Assembly (NCBI GenBank): GCA_000310025.1
Contig: FN649729.1
Coordinates: forward strand, 521,945 to 585,944
DNA from: Ectocarpus siliculosus
Lineage: Eukaryota > Sar > Phaeophyceae > Ectocarpales > Ectocarpaceae
Direction of reading: 5' to 3'
DNA: 64,000 bases
Positions 51,901-64,000 of this stretch are shown here, piece after piece. A program made the position numbers and the translations under genes. Numbering within the stretch: position 1 is the first letter of the stretch; every line of letters begins with the position of its first letter. The notes under the pieces are model-generated. The model worked only from the letters and a program-made list of their open reading frames with translations, had not been told where the DNA came from and made no database searches.

Positions 51901-54265
51901 TTCACCACAGTCTAGCATAAACGTGGAGGATTCGGAACTGTGTCGCGACTCGGGTTTGCAGCAGCACCCGTAACGGAGCACTTTGTATGCTCAGGCCTTT
52001 TCGTCGCACCGAATGCCCCCTCCTGCCTGTGGTGGGCGCTGTCGGGCCAAGAGTAGGTCGAAGAACAAGAAAAATGAACAGAGAGTAGGCGGCAGCACGA
52101 CCAAGGAGGTTGTCCAAGCGTGTTGGTAGCAGTTTTGAAGGTGTTGTTGGGAGATTTCACGACTTCCCTGATTTCGAGGAGGGTGGACAGCTCGACTGTG
52201 CCTACGTCCTCAAAGAGATATACCAACATCTCCTGCCGTGTATCTGTAACTCAATGTGGTCGAACCCGATAGGTCACGGAGAATAAGACGACAATGGTCG
52301 ACCTCAAGCAGACGCTGCTCAAGGTCAAGTCGAAAACGAGTGTTGATGTGAAGTACAGCCGGAAAGAGCACAGCGCTCGCGTGTCGAGCTTGCTGCGCGT
52401 GTACGAGCAGTACGAGCGACAGCTCGAGGGAAAGGTGAGGCACCACCATCGAATGATAGATGAGTAGTTGGCGATGGTGAAGCACGCATCCAGGGCCTTT
52501 CAATGGCTCCTCGCCGTCGAAAAGCGACCGCATTGTTTTCGTTCGTTGTCTGGGACATCACCAGCATGTCCGTACCTCGCTTGAGGGTTAAACTCAAAAA
52601 CGTGATATGCGAGTTGTAAATGCACCCTATTTGGTCGTGTGTGAACAGCGCATTCATGAAAGAGATCCCAAACCGAGCGAATCGTCGTGCCGGTAACTCT
52701 GCCTTAGATGTCTTCAGCCTACGTACCCGATGCTACGATATAAGGTCTAGATTGAACAAAATTATAATGATGTCGCAATGTGTTCTATCCTGTTGTTGCC
52801 TCGGTCTTGGAATCGAACTAGGTCAAGGAAATGGAAAGGCTGAAAGAGGTTGAGGCAGCCGTGAATGTGCAGACCATGGAATTTCTGGAGAAGAAGAGGA
52901 ATCAGTTGCAGGACGAGGTTGATGCGTGGGAAGAAAGGCGAGCAGCAACATCAGTGGAAACAGCAACAACAACAACAGTTTTGCGTAGCACTGGTTGGCC
53001 AGACGGTGGCAAATAACGTTCATGAAATATTTGGACGTGGGGCGTATTTTGCTTTTCCAATCTGTGGAACAATAGTTCTTGCTGCAACAAACCAGGTAGA
53101 AGAAGCGGTATATCTCGTTGTGTGTCTTAGATGGTTTGCTCTCAGCACGTGTGTTACACAATTTGGCAAGCCCGCGACGGAAGGTAGCAGAGACGAAGTA
53201 AAACCGAGCGCTGAGAAACCAAATGTGCAACCGTCAGTGGTCCCAAGCAGTGCATGTGTGCTGCCTTCTTCATGCTGATGGAGGCAACGACAACTGCCCG
53301 TGGCATGATCTACGTCTGCTTGCCAACGTCTCCACGCAGATACGTGGAGGAAGTAGGAGAGCTAGAGAGGATCTGCGATGATCTCACGAACGAAAGGAAC
53401 GAAATGCTAATCAAGCTGGAGGGGTTGAAAAGACGGAAACAGATCGAGACAGAGGTGAGGTGGTCAGCGTGCGGATCGGCGCAACACACAATCGGGTGTG
53501 CGTGCCTCCCATGGCGACGCGCCGGACGTACGGTGCTCGCGGAAACCAAGAAACTGCCTGGGCAGTAAGAGTTTGCCTGTCGGTACGCACTTTTTAGCTG
53601 CTTTTTATCACAAGAGTTAAAGAGAGCTTAAACATGACCGCTCTATACCAGCGGAAATACTGGAAGGTGAGGGCTGCCTGCGCTGTCATCGGCCTTCAAC
53701 ATATAAATGTACAATGTTCGCGAAGAAGATGCTACAGAAACATGTGCTGTTCCGGCGGGCGCAACCATCGTTCTGGTTTCCAACCCATTCCGTTCTTTTA
53801 CATGGCATGGCATGGCATGGCCCTCTCTTTGTCCTAAATATGGAATACCTTCCTGGGGAAGAGCAAGTTCGAGGAATAAGACGCAATGGCAACGAAACAA
53901 ACACAAGAGCCGACAAAGACATAAACATTCTCACATCGTGTTGTTCTCTCGCCAACACCTTTTTCTGCACCTTCTACCTTGCGGCCAGTGGCCATGTTTT
54001 TGTGTACCATATTAACGCCTACTGGTACACCCGACGGTTGTTTCGTCCTTCTCAGGAAAAGCAAGCGCGAGAGGACGCGAAAGCGTTGGCAGTGTTGGAG
54101 GAGCAAGCCAGGACGGAGCTGGAGAGAAGGCAGAACCAGGCCGCCACTCAGATCCAGCGGGTCATGAAGGAGTACGTGTTACGGCAGATCGCCAACAAGA
54201 GCAAGAAGGGGAAGAAGGGGAAGGGGGGAGCGAAGGGCAAAGGTGGAAAGAAGGGCAAGAAATAG
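48987..54265 (+). CDS. Nexin-dynein regulatory complex subunit (DRC9/IQCG or DRC10/IQCD type)
   Basis: Eight exons: 48987-49208, 49854-49943, 50721-50888, 51731-51871, 52273-52434, 52822-52937, 53340-53454, 54056-54265. They join in frame to 407 residues. The protein is almost entirely coiled coil. It ends in an IQ-type calmodulin-binding motif (AATQIQRVMKEYVLRQ) and a Lys/Gly tail (KSKKGKKGKGG), as in axonemal DRC9 and DRC10. The segment RESTKNLCRNLKDNP and the LEARYEKLIAQRSTLKGL block also fit this family. In motile cilia these subunits link outer doublets and regulate dynein; here they would act in zoospore and gamete flagella. The exon ending 52937 is best closed by a GC donor (AAAG|GCGAGC). 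That restores a WEERY-VEEVGEL join resembling the family; the in-frame GT alternatives fit less well. A SINE lies antisense in intron 2. DRC9 and DRC10 are homologous, and I slightly prefer DRC9. Confidence 0.8.
50311..50610 (-). mobile_element. tRNA-derived SINE, copy 2
   Basis: Full-length copy. On the minus strand it reads from a tRNA-like head (GGTCGCCCCGGTGGTCTAG, A and B boxes intact) through the body to a tail marked by a run of about 14 T on the plus strand (50295-50308). It is inserted antisense in intron 2 of the dynein-regulatory gene. No clear target duplication seen. Confidence 0.85.
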
Positions 54266-54481
54266 TCGAAGTGGAAAGAAAACGAATCTTCTTGAAGTTG
54301 GTAGTAGCTCGTTTTTTGCTGTCTTTGGCCGCTCGGCTCACGATCATCTGAGCTTCGACGCGACGGATAACAGTGGAGGAAGGAGGTGTCGCCGCCCACA
54401 ATGGTGAGGGTTGTAAATCCAGTCGTTTCGGGGGAGTTGTTTGTTTGTGTGAATCTAGGTGTTTTCCACGTTTTCTTGTCT

Positions 54482-54712
54482 TCACTTCAAATCAGCGCTC
54501 ACAACACTTGGGCCGTTTGTTCCAACCCGTGGTCACACAGAAGGGTTCGTCTGCCTGAGGACCCCTACCTCCACCCCTCCTGCGGTACGTTGCCTTCGAT
54601 CTTTAATGCGGAAAGAGTGTAGCACTCTCTTCCCTGTGTGTACACACGAACTAGTGCTTTCCACCCAGGCCAGGAACGGAAGCGAGAGAAGAACTCACTT
54701 TGCAAGAACTCT
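54482..54712 (-). mobile_element. SINE, copy 3, head missing
   Basis: The body matches the other two copies from CTTCAAATCAGCGCTCACA through GCGAGAGAA-AACTCACTTTGCAAGAA. Homology then stops before the tRNA-derived head. Truncation at the 5' end is typical of incomplete reverse transcription. It lies just downstream of the dynein-regulatory gene. Confidence 0.75.
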
Positions 54713-55059
54713 GAACAAGTTTGTATCCGATCGGTTTGTGGTTTGCAGATTGGGGGTCCGCCGATATCCCAAGTCTGTCATCATGTAGCGAAGAGCGAGA
54801 AACGTTTTGGCAGAAGGGTTGGGACGACTTCGACGACCACTTTCTATGTATTCGATTTTACAACGTATGGTAGGTGATCCCTTTACGTAAATATGCTGAT
54901 ATGCCTTGAACCAAGTGGCATGCGATGTTCGACAGGAGACGCGCTCTGTTTTCTCATTAAGAGTGGTGATATTTGTTTTTCCGTTCCTTGCTGTGGGCTA
55001 GCCAGCAACCACGGGAAATTGTTTTTAGAATGAAGTGTGCGGGGGAGGAGATATGGGAT

Positions 55060-56425
55060 AGAGGCCAGGACGTGTTTGTATAAGAAATGCAACAACATTA
55101 ACAGACGACGATGTGTGTTCCCCCGTTGATCAAAGTACTTCACCATTGTGGGTGTTGTGTTGGCGTTTGCGTTGACGATGAAAACTCGAATCAAGTTAAC
55201 TTTGCCATCTCAAGCTGGCGGGTGTGTAGGACACACGGTTATATCGCGGTACTCTCACTTTTTAGCAAGGCGGACACAGGGATAGGGTATCCACAAATAG
55301 GTGCAAATGACGAGCGAGCAGCAATTCGGTCCGCCAGAAGCTTACTTCCAAAATGCGGATAGTGCTACTCGTGTGTCACGCCTAGACGTTGTGGAACTGC
55401 TGTATGGCTATGTACCAAAGACTTCTCATCTCGTTTGCATCTAGCGAAGGCAAGCAACGTGAACCAGCAGGTATGCGAGGGTGCTCTCGGGAAATACACG
55501 GATGGATGCCTAATATTAACGGTGTGCGTCTCAAGCTCTGGTCTACCCATGATAGTTTTTACTTCAAGCGGTTTCGGGCATTGGCGTGTCAACCAGAAGT
55601 AAGTTCGATGCCCACACCCCATGGCAGCGCCACAAGGCTTGAAGACTATCTTCTAAAGTACGGTGCGCGAGAACAAGAACTATCTACGTACTGGGGTTCC
55701 TCGTGGTGGTGTCGTGGGTCTGACGGAGATTATTCAGGTGGACTTGCGCATGAATACGTATGGTGACCGTGGTTTGGCGTACTGCTGTAGTTCTCTCGGC
55801 CACACCAATCTCCCACTGACAGCACACTTCGACAATACACAAGACCTCCATATCTATCTGCCCATTTTTCCCGAGCTGCCTGTCTCCACTCAATCAATCA
55901 AGTTTTGACCGATCCAATCTACCGATCGAAGCCAACTGAGAGTGGAGCGCAAAGGGAATAAACAACTATGCATACTCTAGGGGGCGCATCAAGATGATGG
56001 TGATTCTCCATGATGGTTCGATCGTGACGGTGGTGCACTACATACAGTACATAGTCTACATCCTGCGTTTTACCGATGAAGAGAACGGTGGGTGGCAGAC
56101 TGTCCGTGTGCGGGGTGGCTGTTTCCGCTACGAAGTGATCAACTAACTACGTAGAAACAGATCGTCTGCCAGTACATGCGTACATACTGTAGATGGGTGT
56201 TTGTATTTATGATTCCTAAGATCATATACGTACATATTCTATACCGCTGCCTGTACCGCTGCTGCTGTAGATAGATCCAGCCCTGTGCGAAATCGCCCTA
56301 CACACCTTGAAGCCTGCATAAAACAAATGTGTGTGAGCTTCGACCCTAGAATACTGGCACATTCACAGCAGTCACGCTAAGCACTGTTCTATTCCAAGGG
56401 CTGGTCACCAATCAATATTCATGCT
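55060..56425 (+). repeat. Long direct repeat, copy 1
   Basis: Matches about 61595-63155 in the same orientation. Examples are ATCAAAGTACTTCA-CATTGT, GAATCAAGTTAACTTTGCCA, GACGAGCGAGCAGCAATT, GTGTCGTGGGTCTGACGGAG, CCAATCTACCGATC-AAGCC, and CCCTGTGCGAAATC near the end. It has no recognisable protein. Edges are approximate. Identity is interrupted by small indels throughout, so the duplication is not recent. Confidence 0.75.
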
Positions 56426-56704
56426 ACCTCTCAGCAGCCCCAACATGTTCAAGATATGTTTGTAGCTGCACTCCTATGCCTGTGGCACACTCCCGCAGAC
56501 AGGCAGACAGGCGGACAGTCTTGTGCGCAGTTCCGCCGCATCTACGTATCATCAAAACTCGTGTTTGTCTCGCCGCATGGCATCGATCTCCGTCTCACTC
56601 GTGCTAACTCCTGCCAACCAAGACAGCAGAGCCTGCCAGCGAGACAGCTCCACCCTCATACATTATCACCACCAGCCTCGATCCCGTTGGCCTAATCCAA
56701 GACC

Positions 56705-58239
56705 ATGTCAGCTTCGAAACGGCAAGAAGAAGACCGCTCACGCGTTGACGGCTTCGAGATCGAGATTGTCAAACTCGTCCAGAGGGAGGCGACCCTGGAA
56801 CAGTGGAAGGAGTGGCTTCGAGCACCTCTGGAGCATGCCGCGGCCGAGGGGAACTTGGATCTCTTCACACGGCTAATGGACGCTGGTGCCAACGGGGAAG
56901 CAGGCTGGCGGGGATGCCATGGCCGAACACTGCTGGGTGCGGCTGCATTTGGTAGGAGTGAGAAGATGGTGCGCACTCTGCTCACCGCGGGGGCGGAGGA
57001 TGATGTAAACGCCGTCTTCGGGGGTGAAAGCGAGTCCGCTCTCCACGTTGCAGCAGCTCGGGGTGCTGACGACACATGCAGGGCGCTCATGGTCGCTGAA
57101 GCAGACCCGAATCTGCGTGACCGGAGGAAACGTAGTCCGCTCCACGTCGTGCCGAAGCTGGGCATCACCGAGTTGCAGGAATGCTTCTCCTGAAAGGGTC
57201 CAATGTTGACGCGACGACGGGTTACCGGGAGACTCCTCTCCACCTGGCTGCTTCCAAGGGCCATGCGCTGTGCATTTCTGAGCTTCTGCTGGGCGGTGCA
57301 AACAAGGACGTGGTCGATGATAGAGGTGAAACGGCATTGTGCACGGCAGCAAAAAATAACCGCCTCGAGGCTGTCGAAGAGCTTCTGGGTGCTTGTGCCA
57401 ACTACGGCCTGCGTACCGAAGGCACGCGTTGTTCTCCACTCGAGATTGCTGCACACGGAGGTCACGCGGACGTCTTAAAGGCCTTGCTTGACAAGGACAG
57501 TAGTCAACTCGACGACACTGATGGTGAGGGATGGGCAGCTCTACACTATGCTGCAGTTGTTGATGGACCTGTCCGTGACAACGGCGATGCTGTGCGTGTA
57601 CTGTTGGGAGCTGGGGCTGATGTCAACGAGACGAACAACAACGACTCCTGCTTTACGCCGCTCCATATTGCCGTTAACGGTCGGAAAGTATCGGACGGCA
57701 CGGTTCGCGCCCTGTTGGAGGGAGGATCCAATATCCATGCGCGCGCTCTACTCGATCAGACGCCACTGCACATTGCTTGCAAGCATGCGAGTGTGACCGG
57801 CGTGGAGCTTCTACTGCGTTGGGGAGCAGATGAGAAGCTCACGAACAACGTTGGAAAGACGCCCGCAGACGTGATAAGACCGCGGCGACAGAACGACTTC
57901 GACGACGAAGAAGAACGCGAGGCCGACAACCAGCGCATTCGCCGGATGCTTGAACATGCTCCAGCCGACAGGTCATGGCGCCGCCGTGGCTGGCTGGTGC
58001 TGAGCCGTTCCTGCCCGACCAGGGTAGAGATCTAAAACGGCAGCAGCAGCAGCAGCAGCAGCAGCGGCAGCAGCAACAACGGTGACTCCGCCAAGGTGGC
58101 GAGGGTCAGCGGCAAGGATTCGGGTCGAGGTGATGGGGAGACGGCGGACCAGATGATGGTGGACTTGAGGGATTTGGTGGGCAGGCTGGTCGGACTGGAG
58201 GCAGATGGCTTGTTCCGCTTCGTGGTGGGCTTCCTGTGA
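56705..58239 (+). pseudogene. Ankyrin-repeat gene with frameshift and internal stop
   Basis: The first frame (56705-57193) starts with an ATG and encodes a coiled N-terminus and about three ankyrin repeats (ALHVAAARGADDTCRALM). Near 57170-57182 the frame breaks inside a repeat. Continuing one base over from about 57181 gives six further repeats (TPLHLAASKGHALCISELLL, ALHYAAV, TPLHIAVNGRK, TPLHIACKHASVTGVELLLRWGA). A TAA at 58033-58035 interrupts this frame. Beyond it the same frame stays open through a Ser-rich run and a helical end (MMVDLRDLVGRLVGLEADG) to TGA at 58237-58239, which looks like the original C-terminus. Ankyrin repeats bind other proteins. With two lesions this copy is probably dead, although a sequencing error at either site cannot be excluded from sequence alone. 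It lies between the two long direct repeats. Confidence 0.8.
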
Positions 58240-61200
58240 GGTAGGAGAGGGAGGTACGAGTTTCGCCGTACCGTTCACGGTGATTTCGTTGCTATCGAAG
58301 CAAGCAAGGAAGAAAGTTGCTATTTTCTCGATTACTTCGCACCACCGATTCCGTGTTAATGATATCCAGGGGGTTGGTCGAAATACCCCGATGTCTTTTT
58401 GCTTCAGATATGATGCATACCCTGCCGGTGTAGCGAATGGGTACCTACAACAATCATCATATTCGACACAGCAGTTGTACGGGAGTGCGAACCGAACGCA
58501 GGTTCGAGCGGTGCCGGCCGAACAAGGATAGCTATTACAGTGCTGTTGTTGCGGCTGACCATTTGTCGGTTGTCCGCGATATCATTCTTCGCCGTTCGGG
58601 AGGGGGAGCCAACTATTGTACTGCAGTGCCCTCCGGTTAGTTCCTACTATATACATGCTGTTATGTGCTCTTGGCGGTTGTCCAACAGGCTGCAACGAAA
58701 CTATTGTGACCGCGCTGTAGCTGGTCATGCCACTCAAGAACTCTAGCGGGTGCGTCAGTTGGAATTCCCGCACACACCTGTTGTCCCGTGCTCAGCACTG
58801 GCAGTGCAACCCACCAATGACATTTCTGTGTAGCGATAATTCCGCATTTGCAACACTCCTTTGGATTCAATTCCCTGCCTGAGCCACTTGCCCCCGGCAT
58901 GTAGGTCCATGTGCTACTCTTGCATACTTGGAAATATGAAATGATCTCATATTTTGCTCTTGATGATTGTGCTCTGATCACGCGCCTTATTGCTGTGTTC
59001 CCCCGTGACTACGTACTGGTGTTTAGGTTTCAAGCACAAGAAGAGGTCGGAGCGGTGTCTTTTGTTCGAGCCAAACACTACCGTCCAGGGTTTGAGAATA
59101 AAGTACAGTAGTAGTTTACGTTTATCGACAAAGGTACGCATAATATGGGAGAGACGGAGTATCATCACCTGAAACCCGATGACGGCGATCCTGCGAATAA
59201 TCTTGCCGAAGATTTCTGGTATAATCTGTGATGATAGCAGACGGGATGAACGAAGGTCAGTATTGACTTTTTTCCAAAGAGTGACGGAATTGGAAATTAT
59301 GTTGTTAACTATCTATTGTTGGTTGTGGTTTGGTAACGGCTTCTTCGCGCCAGGTGGCAGCCACAGCAGTATTTCGATGGTGAAGATGGCGAGTGGAGAT
59401 TTGGCAGAGATTCAGGTGTGCCAGGACTGAAACCTGGGGAGAGCTGAACCTTGGTTGTCGCTTGAGAATACAGATATATGCGAAAAACATGTCTATATTT
59501 TTCCCGGAATTACTTTGGCACAAATACGCCCCCACCCCCCTCGAACACGCTGCTGACGGATTTCTCAGTGTGTGCGTTGTGTCTTGTCCATGCTTTCTTT
59601 CGAAAAGAATCTTGCTGGTTTGCTGTCTTCTCGATTCCGTTGCGCCTGTCTGTGGATAGTACGTTATTTCTCTTTGTTTTCTCTAGGTCCTTGTGTACGA
59701 GCAATAACCGTGCCTCTCAAATCTTGTGATACGGTGTTACGGCTGGAACGTTATGAACCCGGTGATATCAAAGAGGGATGCTAGGTGCATATTTGAAGTA
59801 CGGAGGGACCACAGCTGGCTCAATGACGGCCATTTTTTCCCGTATTGCTGACAGGTAGCTTCCTCGCATATTGGTCGCCGTTTGCTGTTGTTGGTTTGGG
59901 ACGTACGTCAACGCCAAGGCGCGCATCCTTTTCACGTTGAGTTTGTTTTGCGGAGGGGCGCGTCGCGTGCTTCTTGTAGCGTAGCTCCTGTTACTTTTCC
60001 GGGTAATGTAGTAGTACACATGCCGTTTGGAGGAGGGGGGATGGGTAGCAGTGTAGGTAGGTCGCGGTGCTGCTGTGATACCTCAAGACCACCAGGGGCC
60101 AGGGGAGCGTTGTGTCACATTGTTTGCGGCGGAGGGGTGCGCTGGAATTCAAGCGCGTCGTCAATGAATAGGAATAAGCTTATGTTGTATCGGCGTCGAT
60201 ACCTGGTACCTGCGCTAGTTGATTGAAAGAGATCCTGTGAGGTATCCTAATGATTTCACGTTTCTCGCTTTGTTATGCCGCAGCTTCGCGGACGCAAAGT
60301 CGCTCATTTCGAGAAGCCACATGAATCCAATTTAGCCCCCTCGCCTTCCCACCGAAGGATGCGCCACAAATCACATACACACCCGCATCAATCGCGATCG
60401 CGGACGGGGCTCGCAGACTGCACAGCGGTAGGGAACAAATGCCCCCCGTTCCCTGCTAATTGTTTGGGCTTGTCGCGGCTTGTCAATCCAGTTGTAAAAA
60501 GGACCGAACCTATGTAGTCACCATGAAAGGATGTGGCTGGCTGTGTTCGAGACAAGGTGTGCAGTTAGGGATTTGCGTAAAACACCTCGCCCCGCTCTGT
60601 GTGTACTCTGCTTACCAAGCGTAGCCGACTACAGAACGCGTCACACACGGGTGTGGTCGGTGAGCGTCAAACAGTAAAAATAAATGTCTGAACGTTTGGC
60701 TGTGTCGGTGACCGGCCTTTTCAAGCACAAAACACGCACATGCAGCAGGGCTTCCGGCTTCCACCAAATTGCTCTGATCTCGATGGATTTGTGCCTGAAC
60801 GTTGCCGATCTTCCCACCAGATTGAAGCCCCGTCCAATCTACAGTTGGATTAACAACCCAATCGACGCTGATATGGTTGTGTGTCCACCAATTTTGCCAG
60901 CCAACGAGAGGTTCGGGCCAGGCCGCTGCATCCTTCCGACGCGAAAGTTTGTTCCACCGCATTTCGCACGCACATCAAGAAGCTGATGATTGATGACTCT
61001 CTTTTCCTCGTCGGAAAAACATCCATCCATCCATGCATCCATTGTACAATAACTCCGATCTCGACCAATTTGGGCGTGTGCAATAGTTCTCCACCTGGCA
61101 TCAAACTCCAATATACAACGGGACTACCCACTTCAAGGCCGGGATTAACCTGCCAACGACAGGGTCGGGGCACACCTCTGTCACCCGCCCCGCCGGGGCT

Positions 61201-61590
61201 ATTAATTCTGCCGCGTTTCGATCGTTACACAATATTTCTATTCGTTCTTGTTTTACGCGCCCGCCTATCTATGTGTTCTTTGTCGGCTCCTTTTGACCAT
61301 CGATATGATGAATGATGGGCTCATTTTTCGATGCTCTACTACACTGCTGTTGTACGTCCTCGACAGATAATATTTACCAGCTTTTTACGCGCGCGCGCAT
61401 AGTTGCTGTTGGCTTCTCGTCGGAATACGTCAATCCATTGTACCGTACATGTAGGTTACCTCTGATCTCACATGTTTGCGCGTATATATGTAGTTGCCTA
61501 TCTGCCATGAAATTGAAATCCCACTGCACAATCTACAACATACACCATTTCTCGCTGCGTACAACGGTGAAGAGTGGGAGGGTGTGTGTT
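58240..61590. other. Intergenic, nothing recognised
   Basis: No ORF with domain, splice or compositional support on either strand. A CATC/CATG run lies at 61020-61042. The 3' end of the ankyrin pseudogene transcript would fall in the first part. Confidence 0.35.
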
Positions 61591-61594
61591 GGAT

Positions 61595-63155
61595 AAGCCA
61601 GGACGTGTTTGTAAAAGAATACAACAACAACAACAACAACAACACGCGACGGTGTGTGCTCCTCCGATCAAAGTACTTCATCATTGTTTATGTTTTGTTG
61701 GCGTTTGCGTTGACGATAAAAAATCGAATCAAGTTAACTTTGCCATCTCAAGCTGACGGGTGTGTACAACACACGATTAATCGCGGTACTCCCACTTTTT
61801 AGCAAACAAAGTGGACACAGGGATATGGTACGTAGAAACGGGTGCAAACGACGAGCGAGCAGCAATTAATTCGGTCCGCCAGAAACTTACTTCCAAAATA
61901 CGGATAGTTCTGCTCGTGTGTCACGCCTACAAACTGTGGAACTGCTGTACGACTACCAACGCCTGCTCATCTCGTTTGCATCCAGCGAAGGCAAGCAACG
62001 TGTGCCAGCAGCGATGCGAGGGTGCTCTCGGGAAATACATCCATGGATGGATGGATCCCTTTTAACGGTTGCATCAGCGTGTCAACCAGAAGTTCGACGC
62101 CCAGACCCCATGGCAACGCCACAGGCTTGAGGGCTATATTCATTCTCAAGCATGGTGCGATAAAAGCAAGAAAGTATCCTCGTACGTAGGCTCCTCGAGG
62201 TGGTGTCGTGGGTCTGACGGAGATCCATTTGGTGAACTGGCGGATGTATGTGGTGACCGTGGTTTGGCGTGGTGCTCTCGACCACACCTATCTCCCACTG
62301 ACTGCACACTTCGACAACACACAAGACCTTTTCCATATCTGCCCATCTTGGTCGAGCTGCCTGTCTCCACTCAATCAAGTTTTGGCCGATCCAATCTACC
62401 GATCAAAGCCAACTGAGAGTGGAGCGCAAAGAAGGGAAAAATCAACTATAGGGCGCGCATCAAGATTATGGTGTTCTTCTTGGTTGTTGACATACTCCAT
62501 GACATGATTCGATCGTCTTGGTGCAATGCTTTCATCATGTCAGAGGCCCCCGTGCCTTCCCACGGGGGCTACCGTGCCCACCCACGGAAATAAGAGTTGA
62601 TCTGCGGACGATGTTAACCCAGGGACCGATGCAGATGAGTAGAACCTTGATTATCACACACAGTGCTCCTTCCAGCAAAATATACACAGTATCTCTTGCA
62701 GACACAGAACATACAACGTAGACTGAACACATGCGCGGGCTCTCTCTCGAGGGGCCCCGCACTTGGACCCCCAATAGCATACCCCACATACAGATATACT
62801 CTCCAGATCGGATCTTGTATCCAAGTACCCCAAACACATCACCGAAAGATGGAGAAAACGGCGGGCGACAGACTGTGTGCGGGACGGTTGTTATCCGCTA
62901 CGAAGTTATCAACGAAATAGATACATAGACCGTCTACGTACCAGTAAATGCGTACGTAGATCAAACGATTCACACACAAACCGCTGGCTCTAGATCCCGC
63001 CCTGTGCGAAATCTCGCCGTGAAGCCTGCACAAAATAATACGAAAGTAACAGTGAGCTTCCACATAATAGCTTCGACTCAAGAATATTCGCACATTCACA
63101 GCAATCACGCTAAGATTTGTTCGATTCCAACGACTGTTCACCATTACACATGCAT
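61595..63155 (+). repeat. Long direct repeat, copy 2
   Basis: Second copy of the repeat at 55060-56425, preceded by an (AAC)n tract at about 61620-61645. Relative to copy 1 it carries about 320 extra bases at roughly 62515-62835, which begin near a short palindrome (CCCCCGTGCCTTCCCACGGGGG, 62547-62568). The shared sequence then resumes at GACAGACTGTG and TCCGCTACGAAGTTATCAAC. Confidence 0.75.
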
Positions 63156-63553
63156 GTTACAAAGCCTGATGGTGTGAGAACCAGGTGGTCTATTGAAGAG
63201 ATCGTTCCTCAAATCTAAAATAAACATGATACACCCAGCATCTAGGTCTCCGACGCCGTGTTGGCCCGAACAGCCACCCAACAGCGAAGACAGTTAGGAC
63301 TGGAATTGGTCATATCGAGGAGGCTGTGGAGAGAGCCGCGGGATATGTGCTTGCGTCCCTGCGTCCCTGCTGCCGCTGCGGCTGATCTGCTTTGAGAGAA
63401 CCAAAGGTTCTGGTTTCGGAACCAAAGTTCTGCCACTTTGTTCCAGAAAAAAAAAATGATAGAGGTGGCGCATCCCACACCGCAGAACTGAGGAACATCA
63501 TCATCACCACTCCCTACGCTCCTCCCTGTGTGAACCCCGCCGCCCACCCAACC

Positions 63554-63760
63554 ATGCAGACTGTCAATGGGCTGCTGGCCTTCCTTATCTTGTGGCATGG
63601 AGCCAATGGGTTTTCCTCTACCGGCGCTCATCGTCATGTGTCCGCTGGAGCATCGCGTCGCCTCCGGAACAACTCGCTCTCTCCGCTGCGCGTCACGTCG
63701 ACGAAGACCGAGGAGGAGCTGAGGGAAAAGCTTGCTCGAAACAACGAGGACTTGAGCGAG
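63554..63760 (+). CDS. First exon of a plastid-targeted protein (partial)
   Basis: The ATG at 63554 opens a 69-codon exon ending GAG before a GTACGC donor at 63761, phase 0. Residues 1-19 form a signal peptide (NGLLAFLILWHGANG). A Phe follows immediately, then a Ser/Arg-rich basic stretch without acidic residues until about residue 50. This matches the bipartite plastid presequence of heterokont algae, where an aromatic residue sits right after the signal cleavage (ASAFAP-like motif). A charged helix (EEELREKLARNNEDL) begins the mature part. The following exons lie beyond the window or in the last 240 bases, so the protein cannot be identified. Confidence 0.55.
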
Positions 63761-64000
63761 GTACGCTCGTTAACATCGAAGTGCTTGGGTGGCTGGCGGA
63801 GAGGCTTGTGCGCAGTCGTGCTGTTTACATATGTATCACAACACGTTGTCGATGGAGCCGGTACATGTCACCTTGTGCGTACCGGCGGAACAACAGAGAA
63901 GGCTGTCACCACCCCCAACGCCCCGCCCCCTACCCGCCAACAACCCTGCTGAAAGCATTGCTTGTCGCTGCACCGCCCAGCGGTATGGTTGTGGTGTTGC

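Overview
The window looks like nuclear DNA of a multicellular brown alga or a close stramenopile relative (Ectocarpus-like). This is inferred from several signs. Genes are split into many short exons by GT-AG introns of 0.1-2 kb. CAG/CTG and other simple repeats are abundant. A tRNA-derived SINE family and short inverted-repeat transposons are present. There is a decayed ankyrin-repeat gene and a flagellar dynein-regulatory gene. A final partial gene begins with a signal peptide followed by a plastid-type transit region. No prokaryotic operon, rRNA, true tRNA or CRISPR was seen. All gene models were spliced by eye from frame, splice signals and phase.

Layout. 1-867 is degenerate GT-rich repeat. 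868-9940 holds exons of one or more unrecognised genes: an OTU-like cysteine protease region with frame breaks, Cys-rich exons, and a five-exon gene of unknown function. 9941-12641 is repeat-rich. 12642-21718 (+) is a large multi-exon gene for a predicted helical protein of about 2000 residues that I cannot name. 21719-28600 is repeat-dominated: hairpins, a Mutator-like non-autonomous element with a 9-bp target duplication, a short TIR element, telomere-like repeats. 28601-36204 (+) is a complete ten-exon gene for a Golgi-type 3'-phosphoadenosine phosphate phosphatase (gPAPP/BPNT2/IMPAD1 family). 36205-40844 has no gene I can support.

40845-48477 (-) is a five-exon gene whose centre is a bactofilin beta-helix domain. 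The domain sits between long low-complexity arms with two polyglutamine tracts and an acidic tail; this is the most unusual gene here. Divergent from it, 48987-54265 (+) is an eight-exon gene for a nexin-dynein regulatory complex subunit (DRC9/IQCG or DRC10/IQCD type), with a likely GC-AG intron. 56705-58239 (+) is an ankyrin-repeat gene broken by a frameshift and an in-frame stop. It is bracketed by two direct copies of a 1.4-1.6 kb repeat (about 55060-56425 and 61595-63155). At 63554 a partial plastid-targeted protein gene starts and runs off the window.

The genes do not form one pathway. The three well-identified ones fit a zoospore-forming alga: sulfation by-product clearance in the Golgi, the flagellar axoneme, and a possible polymer-forming scaffold.
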